Shown: positions 35,201-47,149 of the stretch, piece by piece
Layout of the letters: each line of letters begins with the position of its first letter
How positions within the stretch are numbered: position 1 is the stretch's first letter
NCBI GenBank assembly: GCA_948099385.1
Contig: CANUEZ040000164.1
Location: forward strand, 2,184,501-2,248,500
Reading direction: 5' to 3'
Origin: Fasciola hepatica
Taxonomy: Eukaryota; Platyhelminthes; Trematoda; Plagiorchiida; Fasciolidae
Length of the DNA stretch: 64,000 nucleotides
Translations under genes and position numbers: made by a program
Notes under the pieces: generated by a model
Told to the model about the DNA's origin: nothing
Database searches by the model: none
Seen by the model: only the letters and a program-made list of their open reading frames with translations

Positions 35201-38200
35201 TTCCTAACGGAGGTGTACCTCGCTTCATGCGAAAAACCGTGCTGCAATACCTCAGATTGACTTAAATAGATAAAACTGGAAAAAGTTGCAATCAACTCGT
35301 TTTAAAAGCAAGCAATTCTAGTGAACCGCGCAGTCGCCTAGATTTCTGAATGGCGTCATTTCGTTCTTTTATTCGATCATATCGGTAACGGCACAGCATA
35401 TAGAAGCATATGGAATACGTTTGGTGGTGGCAGATCTGATGTTAGAAGGCATTGTCGAATAATCTACTGCCCACACTCATTCATCTTAATAAAGACGTGC
35501 TAGAGACTCGTATTCCTGGCAATGCACCAATAAATCAGTCAAAAAGCTGCTTCAGGAGTGAAATGACTTGGAAGCGAGACCGTAGGTCAAATGCGAGACA
35601 AGTGGCCCACATTTTGTTATCAGTTTTGATCACCCACTCTACTACAATCCAGATTGAAATGATTAGCTAGTTCATCAGTAAGTACTCACAAGCCTGGAGC
35701 TACAAGAGGCGCACCTGTATGTTCGCCATAACCCCCTTAGTAAGTCGTCCGAAGGACGGAAGGAAAGATCGAAGTGAATGAATCAAGTTTTAGTTGTCAT
35801 GATATGCACTCGTCTTTATCAACCCGTAACCGCAACCACCCTAATTAGATAGAGATGTGTTGGGTAAACTACCATCCTCGGCCGGATATCTAGTCACACG
35901 ATCAGTGCGAAAGCACATCACTGCATTTCCAATCAATCCCGTCAGGACTATCACTTTCGCATGCCAATTGGTATCGATACGTCTCGAAAACGATGGATCT
36001 CGAACAGATTATCGTTATTTTGTGCGGATTGATCGAAACTCCTGTTGTCAATGTCTGGCGATCAAAAAGGACCACAGAACAGACAGGTTTTTCGTGAAAT
36101 CTGGGTGAATGAGTGAGCGCCTCCTGTGCGTGCGCATGTGGGCACCAGCTAGGATCAAAAGTAAAATACCCTGGGACTTGTGAGTGGTCGTAATTGGCGC
36201 CGGAGTCAACCACCCAGTGATGTGTACACCCAGATTGAGCTGTGTTCATGTGGACGAAAGCACCATTGTCAAATCACATATGCGCATCATGCATGTTCAG
36301 ACGCGAAATATTTATGCTACGTTCAGGATTGGGAGCCGCAGTCCATGAAAATCATGCAAACAACTTCGCTGCTGTTCCCAGATTGTGCACTTGTGCGCAC
36401 GCACAACGGTAGACTCATCCAGACATCCAGCTTTTAACCAAGGCCTGTCTGTTCCGTGGTCCTTTAACCGTCAGGGTTCCAACAACTGGTGGACTACATT
36501 TCGATACCGGACGGAGCTGAGCCCTTTTTCCGTGGTTTATCTTAGTAGTCCACGCTCTTTTACGTCTCATGTGACGTTTGTGGTGTGCAAATACCAGGAC
36601 GATACAGAGTAGGTTTTTAAAAATGCGGTGAGAAACAAAGGAAAATGTGAATATAGATTTACCACAAAATTAACTGGAAATGCCTGGCTGGAGGATCAGA
36701 ACACTCGGTAGAGAACGAAATCGTTTTCGGGGCTTCTCAACTGGCTAAATATAGCGCGTTTCATAGGCATTCAAATTCAGAATACATAAGAAAAAACAAT
36801 AAACTTGGTAGTCATGGTGACAACAGATGATATTTCCATGTCCACTTAGTTACAGCACTATCAGCGTGTTGATAATTGTCATGCAGAATTGCCTGAGCTA
36901 TCAAATTCGAAAGATAAGTCAGCACCATTTGCGCACACAACTGAAAACGTGAGAATGTCAGTGCTTAACGTCACTCCGAGGTGCTTAGGAGATTGAACTC
37001 GGTGTAATTAAATTGTGCGTGGAGTATACTGATCACTCCAGAAGGCTGAGTGGGATGGGGCGGAGATACACTCAGAACACTAGGAAGCGTTACGGAAAGG
37101 ATCACTTGGTTCATATCAACTCAAATGTTTTGGAAATTATCAGATAGATTATTTATTCCTCTTTGGTTGATATCGTAGGACAAATACTTGAGACGTTAGC
37201 ATACTGCGTTTCATTTCTAGAGAAGCTATACGAGAGGTCGCTTACGCAATGGGGTGACCATGAACACCTTGTTTTTGTGTCCTGGAAAAAAAGAGGTTAG
37301 GGGTCTTCCTGGAGTATGAACCGATTAGCAGATTTCGGCAAAATTTTGAGGCAAGGCACAAAATTTATTATCAGGAAAAGTCACTAAATTTCAACGAACT
37401 GCTGCGAAAACCAAATCATTAAATCTTACAACCAGCCAGTGTCTTCTTGGACTCTCGGCGTTCTACTGCTAGTTAGGAAGCAACACGAAGCATGTCAAAA
37501 GGTACACCGTACGCACAAATGGTCATGCACACAATAGTTGCAGCTCTTGTGCATCCTACCACAACAGACTTTATGGTTTCCTAAATTAGTCACTCTAGGG
37601 AAGCTGGAAGTGAGAACCACCGCGAGTGTGGGGATTGTCATCCATCCCTACTTGACAACTAGATAAGGCCTTTTATTAAATTATTGTAGTCAAACACTAT
37701 ACACGTTTAACTCGTGGTCAGATTGGTGGTGTTGATTTGGCTAATTGATAAAAGACAGATCTAAGAGGAACACCGTTTTTGTCTAGTAATTAGTTGTCGA
37801 ACAAAAGCATTTATGAAAGAAGGAAAGTGTATTCAAGTACGCCGTACGATAAACGGTAGTTTGGACGGTAAAGACGTGTTATGTTGCAGTTGGTTAACTG
37901 ATCTCTGGTTGGTAGTGGGATACCGCTTGTCACTGAAGTATATAGCAAGCTTTCTTGCTGACATAACTCAATTCACCTGTTTATTATTTAACACGGCATG
38001 ACATATTTACGGTTTCCGATGAGTGATACAAGAAAAATTATGACGTTAGAGAGGTTACAGTATCTGGTCTGCTGTTTGTGTGATAATACCCGTCATGGTT
38101 CACATCAGGGTTCTTTTTAAATAAGATTTACATGCCTCCAAGGTATTTTATATGTACCACACGGATCGCATTTTTCATTCTTTTACAAGTTCTACAGATT

Positions 38201-38230
38201 CAAGTTCTTAATTGTTTGATATAATCAGAC
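32240..38230. other. intergenic, no supported gene
   Basis: Several open frames of 60-130 codons (for example 34,859-35,260 and 35,857-36,108 on +, 35,902-36,249 on -) show no recognisable motif, splice frame or family resemblance. Nothing was annotated. Confidence 0.35.
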
Positions 38231-38969
38231 GAAATTGGTATTGTTTGAACAGTCCCATGGTCACATTAAAAAGACAACATTGGAGAGCGAACAATTGTTT
38301 TCAATGATTCCTAATCTTGCTCTTACACATCATATAGGTGACAGTTATGCATTTGATTGGCCGTTGGCTGGGTTGAAGGACATTTTTACAGTAGTATGGG
38401 GGGGAGGGGGAGATGGTGTGGTGTTTGTCAGTTAGTGTGTGGTGATGCTGAATCGACCACTGTTAGTGGGTTTTCAGAGGTCGTTTCTCGTTTCGGATGC
38501 TCCGTCTTTGGCCAAGGCAACTGAAGTGCCTGAACCAGTCGCTTTTGCGCGCACAGATCCGGGCTTAGTAGACGTATGGCGATCGCTTCAGCCGTGGCCA
38601 GGGTCCGCAGTCGTATCGTGTTCCCCCCAACCGATCAAAGGCAGCCCGACTGCGGACCCTGGCCACGGCTGAAGCGATCGCCATACGTCTACTAAGCCCG
38701 GATCTGTGCGCGCAAAAGCGACTGGTTCAGGCACTTCAGTTGCCTTGGCCAAAGACGGAGCATCCGAAACGAGAAACGACCTCTGAAAACCCACTAACAG
38801 TGGTCGATTCAGCATCACCACACACTAACTGACAAACACCACACCATCTCCCCCTCCCCCCCATACTACTGTAAAAATGTCCTTCAACCCAGCCAACGGC
38901 CAATCAAATGCATAACTGTCACCTATATGATGTGTAAGAGCAAGATTAGGAATCATTGAAATTGGTATT
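38231..38969. mobile_element. palindromic insertion with target-site duplication
   Basis: Arms 38,299-38,613 and 38,647-38,961 are reverse complements at constant spacing (paired coordinates sum to 77,260) and look essentially identical, with a 33-bp loop at 38,614-38,646. The direct repeat GAAATTGGTATT stands at 38,231-38,242 and 38,958-38,969, consistent with a 12-bp target-site duplication. The left lead-in ACATTAAAAAGACAAC recurs, in related form, at the start of the insertion at 44,001. Open frames in the arms are mirror copies and are not taken as genes. Confidence 0.85.
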
Positions 38970-39331
38970 AATAACATTAACTTGTTGTCACATACAATGC
39001 GACAGTCGGAAAACAATCTGAACCTCTAGCTTCATAACATTTACACTAAATTAAATCCTCGAAGAGCACCGAGGAATCAACTACACCCTGATATTTGCCC
39101 GTCGATACTCTTGATCTCACGAAAGCCTTTACGGGCGAGAATTTTTTTCAGTGTGCAAAGTATGCCGTGCAACCAATCAGGCTGGCCTCTCTGGGCCCAA
39201 AAGAGTTTTCAATAATTTGCCTACTGAGAAGTATAAAAGTAGACCGATGCAGAAAGCAGTTCAGATAGGCTGGAACAAATTTGCAAATTTTTTTTCACAT
39301 CTTAAAAAACACTACATTTATTTCTACGTGC

Positions 39332-39385
39332 GAAAGGAAGTGGTCAATGAGGCTTGCTATGCTGTCTAGGGCTGTACAATGATGA
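39332..39385 (+). mobile_element. LINE 3'-tail fragment
   Basis: AAGTGGTCAATGAGGCTTGC followed by GTACAATGATGATGATG resembles the 3' end of the LINE at 41,030-41,095 (GTAGTGGTCAGTGGGGCTTG, then GTACGACGATGATGATGACC). Confidence 0.55.
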
Positions 39386-39425
39386 TGATGCATGTATGGA
39401 CAGCTGAGAGTACGGACATGGACAG

Positions 39426-39482
<57 letters not shown>
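39426..39482. repeat. (TG)n microsatellite
   Basis: About 27 TG units. The open frames reading His-Thr or similar repeats through it are artefacts. Confidence 0.95.
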
Positions 39483-39747
39483 TGCCCGAGGGGACTAAAC
39501 ATGTGCAGATGATGGAAACGCCGTAGCAATCGCAAACTTGCACGCTGGCTTGTTGATATCCCTGCTCCTATTCGGAGACATCTAACACATCTGCTGGACT
39601 GCTTTGAATTCTCAGACGTTTTAGAGAGTTTTGACAAAATGTACTCATTTGATGTTGGGCCCTTTTTATTAAGGTGAGACAGTAAGTTATCGGTGTTTTT
39701 ATTTCGAGTAGTTTTCGTTTACCCATTGTCTCACACACAGTTGACCG

Positions 39748-41095
39748 ACAGTAGTGGTTCTCCTGAACTTGAAGGACGCCTTCCATTCGGTAGATCAAAC
39801 AACGCGATTCAGTACTCTTCACCGGAAAGGTATGCCACAGAAGTTCATGAACCTATTTAGGTGATTGTACTCTCATATTTCTGATCGCGTAAGGGTTTAC
39901 GGTGAACTAGCCGATCGGTTCGAAACAACCAGCCGTGTTCGAAAAGGATGTCTTATGTCTCAGTTCCTGTTCAAGTTCGTCATGGACGAAGTTATGGAGA
40001 GTGCCTTGCGAGATCTCCAGAATGTGGGCGTCTATCTAGGAAATAGTAAAAAGTTGTGTGACCTAGGTTACGCCTACGACCTTATGCACTTGTTCGAATG
40101 CTCAATGTGCACTAGACAGATCTGCGAGAGCTGTAGCTCCATTCGGCATGCACTTTGTACCTTCAAAGAGTAAAGTGATATTGCAAGACTGGACGTCAAC
40201 GATTCCGAGCTTAATGCTCGATGGCGAGGTGCCGGCAACTGTCGACCACTTCACCCACCTCGGCAGCAACGTGACGACGGATCGAAGCACAGTAGTAGAG
40301 GTAAGCACACGCATATCCAAGGCTCGAGGGGCGAACGCTGGACTGAAGCACTTATGGCGCCGACCTGATTTTTCGTTGAAGTTGGAAGGTTGTGTTTATT
40401 ATGTCACAGAACGTTCAATTTTGTTGTATAGTTGTGAGACTCAGGGTGTGTTCGCTGAAGACATTCGTCGTCTTGAGGTTTTCGACCATCGATGTTTGCG
40501 CAGTATCACTAAAGTTGGGTGGAATAGCTGAGTGAGCAATGATGAGGTCAGAAATCGAGTACTGAATATGAATTCAGAGAACGTCCTGTCACAGCGTATC
40601 CAGCTTAGTAGACTTCGTTGGTTAGGACACGTGTTACGTATGGCGAACACACGTCTACTATACGGTGCCCTTTTCTCCATTCTTCCTCGGGAGTGGAAGG
40701 GACCACGTGGAGGACAACAGATGATGTGGCAGCGAGGAATGAGAAAATACACAGCAAACTTAGGGAAAGTAGGTGCCTCACCTCTTCGTGGTTGGGATGC
40801 AAAAGATCCGTCAACCAGTTGGTTGCATACGGCTGTGAACCGTGAGCAGTGGCGATCGTGTTGTCACTTTCTGTCGGATCAGAATGATTGATCGCTGCGT
40901 GTTTGTACAGTTGGACTGTGTATTCCGTGTGTTGGCTACTAGGGCATTCTTTCCTTTTCCGCTAGCGTAGGTCCACTCCCTCTCCATAATGTATATTCAT
41001 ACTTTCTAATTCAGCGAGCAACATGGTGAGAAAGGTAGTGGTAGTGGTCAGTGGGGCTTGCTTTATTGTTGAACGGTGTACGACGATGATGATGA
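39748..41095 (+). mobile_element. 5'-truncated CR1/RTE-like LINE
   Basis: Begins inside the reverse transcriptase (LKDAFHSVDQTT, then DRVRVYGELADRFETTS). The palm motif is degenerate (LGYAYDLMHLF instead of YADD). It continues with VPATVDHFTHLGSNVT, RRLEVFDHRCLRSI, LSRLRWLGHVLRMA and GGQQMMWQRGMRKY to a stop at 40,891. Two frame changes (near 40,170 and 40,530) show it is dead. The 3' end is a GAT-rich tail near 41,090. Confidence 0.85.
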
Positions 41096-41844
41096 CCCAT
41101 CTCTGGTGAATATTTCAAGAGAACATACATTTTAATTTTGAAGGGATAACGTATAAACAGATTGCCGATGTGACTGTGGAAGTTCGCTGAGTCCAATCGT
41201 GGGAGATATATTCTTGGGAATGATCAAATGACAATTCGTATAATATTTGTCGATTTTCTGTTTACAGACCGTACGTCGATGTTATTTTAATTTTTTTTTT
41301 CGAATGAGTAACGGTTGATTCCTCTTAAAAACATTCTGATACGTGTTACTCACGAAAAAGAACGTGGCAACAGTCTACTTTTTTAGATATCCTAATAATA
41401 AGACGTCCAAACGGAAAGTAGCAATGTAGTATTTGCCGTAAAATAACTTGTGCGGAGTGCACTGTTTACACTTCTTCAGCTTTGCACCAATGGCGTGCAA
41501 ACGTGTATCAGTCAGAACTTTCTTCAGCAAAAAGCATAAAATCTACACCGATGATCAAGTGCGAATGAACAATCAGACATGTCTGTGCCGGATGGCAAGC
41601 AGAATTTCATTCTAGTTCCAGGCAGGAATTTGGTATTAGTTGACCGCAACGCATCCCCTATCTTTTCACCGAAAGTAAAAGACTGAAATCCATGGGCAGA
41701 CAAATTAAGTTCGTCCAAATTCAGTTTTTATGGTCATTTTGTTTTCGGTATTCCTGGTGTCAAGCATTCAATCAATGATTGTTGGTTGAGCCCTAGAAGC
41801 ACGTTGTCCGGTGTTCCAATGTACGATGATTTTTCACCGTGCGT

Positions 41845-44800
41845 CTGCTGCAGCCTCTGGCGAGGTAGTCTTACTCACTGCCTTCTTGTGGCGGACTTGT
41901 TCCCACCAAAGAGAAAGGGCGAAAGGAAATTCCCGCTCACGGACATCGGTGGCGGAGGGGTGATCTGGACACCCAGGATTTTTGGACTCATCCGAAGGGT
42001 TTATGAGCTGAGCAATCACTCACCGGCCCGCAGTAGGATACGGGATCCACACTCTGTCCCGCTGCTACGCGGGTTAAGCCTTGGATAGCTAAAGGCTTAG
42101 ATTGTGAATCCATAAGAAAACCACCGGCTGTGGCCTGGGAAACCTGACAGTATTGCGCCGGCAAACAAAACAGGGAATTACTGGATTGCATTCAGTGTCG
42201 ACGAGTAATTCACAGAATCTCTCTGTCCATTCTGCGTTGCTTGCACAACCATCCAGAAACCCACCCGTCTCTTTATCTCCTTTCCTTACCGATGATGCAG
42301 AATCGAGAAGCAGTCTAAGATTCACTAATAGATCCAGCCCTCCACTCTCGGATGCTGCACCTCTTTCCCGACCATGCTCACCGTGCAGGTTTGTGACGTA
42401 TATTGTGCGCACCCTGATGCGCATAGGTCAACAAGCAGGGTTATCAAGGACCTTGGAGAAGGTTAGGGTTGATATCTGTTGCCGACAGCAGACCCGCATT
42501 AAAGACCCCAGTCACATAACATAGTTATCGTCTACTGGAAAGCATGTGACTTTTCCTTTACGCTGTTCTAGAGACCCTGAAGCTGAGGCCTCTGGCCAAG
42601 CAGGAGTTGGAATAGTCCTGAATGATAGATCCAAGGCTAGTCTTCTAGAGTGGATTCCATTTGACAATCGAATATGTGCTGTAGGAATCAGAGGTTCATG
42701 CATAGTAAGCAGAAAACGAACTGATGGACGATGTCTGTTTGTGATTTTTGCGTATACCCCCACAGACTGATGTTCGGATACAGCGAAGGATAGGTTCATT
42801 CAATGCCTCTACGACCTAATAAGAACAGCACAAATGACGAACGTCATAGCTCTGGCAGGAGACTTCATTTATAGGGTCGGTAGTATCTCGCCTAATAAAC
42901 ATCATCTAGGAGGTAGTTTTGGACTTAATTGTTGCGCCCGAATAATGGTGAAGGGCTTTTAAATCAATGTTCTCATCACCAACTGTTTCTATCCAGTACC
43001 AACTTTAGAAACACATAGCGCCATTCAGCCACCTGGTGACTTTCGTCAACTCAACATTTGGCTCAGATAGATCACATTGCAATTAGCTACAGATAGCGAG
43101 GATGTATACAAAGATGCCATTCAAACTGGGGAGCCAGTGCTGATTCTGATCACGTACTGGTGTGTGCCACCCTATTTATGCGCTTAGGCTGGACAACTGG
43201 AAAGATGACGTCGCGAGCTCATGCCTTCAGAATGTCGGAGCCCAATGTGCTGGCCAGATTCTAAACTGAAGTGGAAGATAGATTGAGCACCTTCCCATCA
43301 TGCCCCTAGAGCAAAGCTGGGCTCTCGTAGAATCGGCCCTTGCATTCGTTTGTCTGGTTAGTTGTGGCAAAACCTCCAGACCGGCCAATCATAGGATAAA
43401 GGCAAACTCCCTTCGACTTTTAGATGTTCGCAGTTCAGTCTCAGCAAAATTAGCTCCCATCGAAATTCGTCTGGCCCTAAAACTCGAGCTCACTGCAAGC
43501 CTAAGAAAAAATCGCGAAAACCGGGGATCGAGACGGTCTACTGAGATGGAATCAGCTGCTGCTTCCGGGAACTTTCGAAAGTTGTTCCCCATTATCCGCA
43601 TTACCCGTACCAAAAGACAGTGTCAACGAGACAATCTGCGAAGCTGACAGAATGTCTATTCCTAATCTTCATAAACGCCTAGAAAGATGGACTGAACACT
43701 TCAATTTGCAATTCAGCTGGCTTCCTGCGCAGACAGCAATCGGATTACGTCGGGGATTTTGGCGTCTGTCGTTTTTCATAGAATGTCTTCACAGGGAGGA
43801 GCAAGTCAGTGAGGAGCAATCGACACACTTACCGAAGGCCGACTATCGCCATATTCCTGAATGTCCGAGGAGCCTTTGATTTGGTTGACAGGACTGCTAC
43901 GAGGGAATGCCTGTTGAGAAACGGCTATCCTGAGGAGCATGTATCAATCATCAAAATCCCTCTACCACCATACTTCAGGACGAGTAAGAGTTCACGGTAA
44001 CATTAAGAAAAAGACTCTGAAGAGCGAACAATTGTTTTCAATAAGTCCTATACGTGATCGTACAATTCATATGAGTGAAGCAACATTGAAATGCGTTAGC
44101 CATTGGTCATTTTCGTGGCGTTGGAAAAGGGGAGTTGGGAGGGGGGGGCAGTGTCCCTACCATGTTCGTGTTGTGATGAGAGTTTCACTCCCGCCGTCAC
44201 GAGTGGTAATCGATGGTGGATTTTTGGGGTCCAGTCGGCGATCGGTGGTTTCCGGTGTCGGCCAGGGCAGCTGGAGAGCCTGGAATAGTCGCTTTTGTGC
44301 ACGTACGGTAAGCTTTGGCCTGCCTTTATTGCTTCCAATGGAATTCGACAGGGGTCTCCTATCTCACCGTTTCTCTTTAATTTCGCAGTTGACGATGCCG
44401 TTAAGAAATCGGCCGAGAGCCTCGTAGATGGTGGTGTCGAACTCTTCCCGGGGCACAGGATTACTGATCTGAAATAATCCGATGACATCGTCAGCACGCT
44501 TCTAACATCTCAGCTGATCAACTTCTACTGAACCGCATGATAACTGAACTAGATCGATACGGGATGTAATTCGCCCCATCAAAATGTAAGGTGCTACTCC
44601 AGGATTGGCGAGAGTATGTACCCCCGTTTTACTTGAGCAAAGAATGTCTGGAGTTTACAGAAAGTTTTGTTTACTTCGGCAGTTGTATTACCGGAAATAG
44701 CGGCGTGGGAAAGGAAATATCTATACTTATTTCAAAGGTCTGACTAGCTTTTTTGAACCTTAGGCATCTCTGGCTCCGACTCGACATCAGTCTTTCCTTG

Positions 44801-45305
44801 AAAGGCTGAGTGTGCAATACCACCTTGCGCCCCGTACCGCTGTACGGTTGAGGAAAATGGCCCCTCCGAGTTCAAGATATCAGCCGTCTGATTATATTTG
44901 ATACCCGCTGCTTACTTAGCTTTGCCCGTGTTTGATCGGAGCAACATACCAGCAATGACCAAGTGTGCAGGAAAGTGTTTGGTACAACCGAATCCTCCTT
45001 ATAAAAAGACCTTATTGCAGCACTGTTTCCGCTGTTTAGGACATGTAATAAGGACGCCTGCTCAGAACCTGCCGGTTCGCTCATTGTTAGCGCTCCTTGG
45101 GCTTGGCTGGAAGAAAGAGCGAGGAGGACAAGCGACAACGGAGCGCTCAGGAATGAACAAACTAACACGATATCTGTCACCTGTGAGGCCGTCTTGGTTA
45201 CGAGGTTGGAACGGTAGGCTGGTTTATCTCACCAATGAACATGGCTCGAAACCGAAGTCACTGGCGGGAGTGTATCTCTTTTCTGTTGTAATCATTAGGC
45301 TTTAA
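41845..45305 (+). mobile_element. near full-length but decayed LINE, split by an insertion
   Basis: A leader matches the 5'-UTR-like fragments at 4.7 and 5.9 kb. The endonuclease starts TYIVRTLMRIGQQAGLSRTL (42,390) and includes GQAGVGIVLNDRSK, DGRCLFVIFAYTPTD and a degraded ALAGDF. The reverse transcriptase has NVRGAFDLVDRTATREC (43,860), then, across the insertion, WPAFIASNGIRQGSPISPFL and the SDDIV remnant of the catalytic YADD (44,480). The C-terminal region has RCLGHVIRTP and WKKERGGQATTERSG. Many stops and frameshifts. Confidence 0.85.
44001..44304 (+). mobile_element. 304-bp insertion related to the 38-kb palindrome
   Basis: It starts CATTAAGAAAAAGACTC and GAGCGAACAATTGTTTTCAA and ends AGTCGCTTTTGTGCACGT; the lead-in and the AGTCGCTTTTG word recur in the left arm at 38,267-38,555. 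ACGGTAA occurs at both borders (43,994-44,000 and 44,305-44,311), a 7-bp target-site duplication. Removing the insert plus one duplicate leaves the LINE frame continuous (RVRVHG into LWPAF). Confidence 0.8.
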
Positions 45306-45639
45306 CGAGAAAAAAAAACCAAAAATGTGGACACAACAAAACAAAAAAGAACTGCTTTCTCACCTTTATTTCCCCCCATTATGATGTCACATACTCATTC
45401 CTTCCTGATTGTACCATGTTTTGTTTGGCACACAGCCTGAAATCAGGCTTGTGTGAAAATATGTACACGTACATCTTCATTCTCAAATATCACTTTCCTG
45501 TCTCACTCGGGCTCATCGGACCTTCGTCTCATCTAATTTTCCACCCATTGGTGTCATTTCGTCCAAACACCAAACTCCGAACTTCCCTTTTGGCGTTTCG
45601 ATTCTGCTGACATGAATGATTCACGTGACTTTCTTGCCT

Positions 45640-46825
45640 GTTACCCATGAAACGACTGTTGCTTTGTGTCCAATGTTTCCGTGTCTGTTTCTAACTTAAC
45701 TAAGAGTACGCATCTTCACATTCGCCATTTTTCCATAATCGGCAACCTACGATCACCTGAGTGGTTTAACCAGGCTTGCAACCCTGCTATCCGTTTGCAA
45801 AATTCAGCGCACTGCCGGTGTCGCTGCTTACCTAATCAAACATCTTGACATCGTTTTGTGCAAAGCTAGGAACAAATGCTCGCTCACCACACAGAGAGCT
45901 AAGGAACACTCCGTACGCCACAAAACTGAACGACTAGCTTCATCCGCTACCGGTAGACGATCATTCTGGTCCCTTGCAAGGACAGTTCCTCGTAATTTCT
46001 GCCCTTCCAACTTTCTTCCCACTTACAATTCTTCTGGTCCTCTGGTCTCCGATCCTCTCCATAAGACCGAGGATTTTGCTTCCCGTTTTACCTCAAATTC
46101 CACTGTATCTGTCAGCCCTACTTCTTTTCTGCCTTCCTCTCACGTTCTCACCCACGCTTTTCTTCCTGCAATAACTACCAAAAGGGTTCGCCAAGTTCTG
46201 CTTGATTTGAATGTCTCCAAACCACCCGGTCCGGACGGTATTCCGTTGTCCCGAAACGGGTAAGTAGGAAGGCGGCACGCTTGTACGAATGAACGTGTAT
46301 TCTGTAGCAACGTACAGTTACAGCCCGTACAATCAAGCAGTTGAAAACACCAACACGTATGCAAGTGTGTGGGTGAATTATGTCTGCAATCCAAAGCGTA
46401 AGGCAACTATACGATCGGATTAAGCAGTGCAAGGTCGTGCAACACGAGATATGGTCTGATTGGCCTGTGCCGTCTGGGATGAAGGATAACAAACGTCAAC
46501 GGTGTACGTGTGTACGACTGCAGACGCGTGTCCATGATTGCATCGGATTCACACCAAGGGTGCTTGCGTGTGAGCACATGACTGTTCAAGACGGACACAA
46601 CAATTCTGCCTATCGTCCTAAAAAGTGTACTTCAGAGCTAGCCCAGTTTTACGCCGTTTGTTCCTTTCTTCCCTAAATCAAGAAATTTCTCCCTCTTCGT
46701 GGAAGAAAGCCATTATTTTGCTATCCCTTTCGACATCAACAACCATCGCCCCGTGATCCTCACTTCTGTGCTTTCGAAAGTTTTTGAGACCTTTATTTCC
46801 GACCAAATTGTATTCAATTCAATTT
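45640..46825 (+). mobile_element. jockey/CR1-like LINE, left part
   Basis: Translation gives RRSFWSLARTVPRNFCPSNF, PLVSDPLHKTEDFASRF and LLDLNVSKPPGPDGIP, the linker and fingers region of a LINE reverse transcriptase. After a foreign insert (about 46,247-46,611) it resumes IVLKKCTSELA and later RPVILTSVLSKVFETFISDQ in shifted frames, then stops where the minus-strand LINE begins. Its continuation is at 51,780. Confidence 0.75.
46247..46611. mobile_element. insertion of about 365 bp in a LINE
   Basis: It interrupts the LINE between DGIP and IVLKKC. Neither tRNA-like boxes nor coding motifs were seen. TTGTCC and TCGTCC at the two borders may be remnants of a target-site duplication. Confidence 0.5.
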
Positions 46826-47149
46826 AGTTTGACTTCCAGGATGTGACGGTAGTCCACCAGATCGTCCAGTTTCTTGCACTGGTGAACTCTTTGATCTCAA
46901 GGTGCTTCGACGTTACGAAGAGTCGTCTCTTCTTCGTAGGCGCCTCCGGGGACGGTGGGACAGGAAATTTCGGGTTAGACCTGCCACAGTGCCTCTTTCC
47001 GATTTGACTCTATGATCGAACTGTTAGTCGTCAACTCTTTTGACTAGTCGTCTCTTGGAAAAAGACTGATGATGGGCGGAATGAGAGGCAGAAGAGTGAT
47101 AAAGAGGGTTCTAATCACTACTCTCATCAAACAATCCGTGCCGGGCCTT

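Noticed and set aside
34859..35260. Hydrophobic 133-codon open frame, possible membrane protein
   Set aside because: T-rich sequence gives hydrophobic residues in several frames; no splice structure or family resemblance.
35902..36249. Minus-strand VDSGAN, resembling a retropepsin active site
   Set aside because: None of the surrounding residues fit a protease fold and no retroelement domain lies nearby.
38439..38821. Two overlapping open frames coding for nearly identical 77-residue proteins on opposite strands
   Set aside because: They are mirror copies produced by the palindrome and contain no motif.
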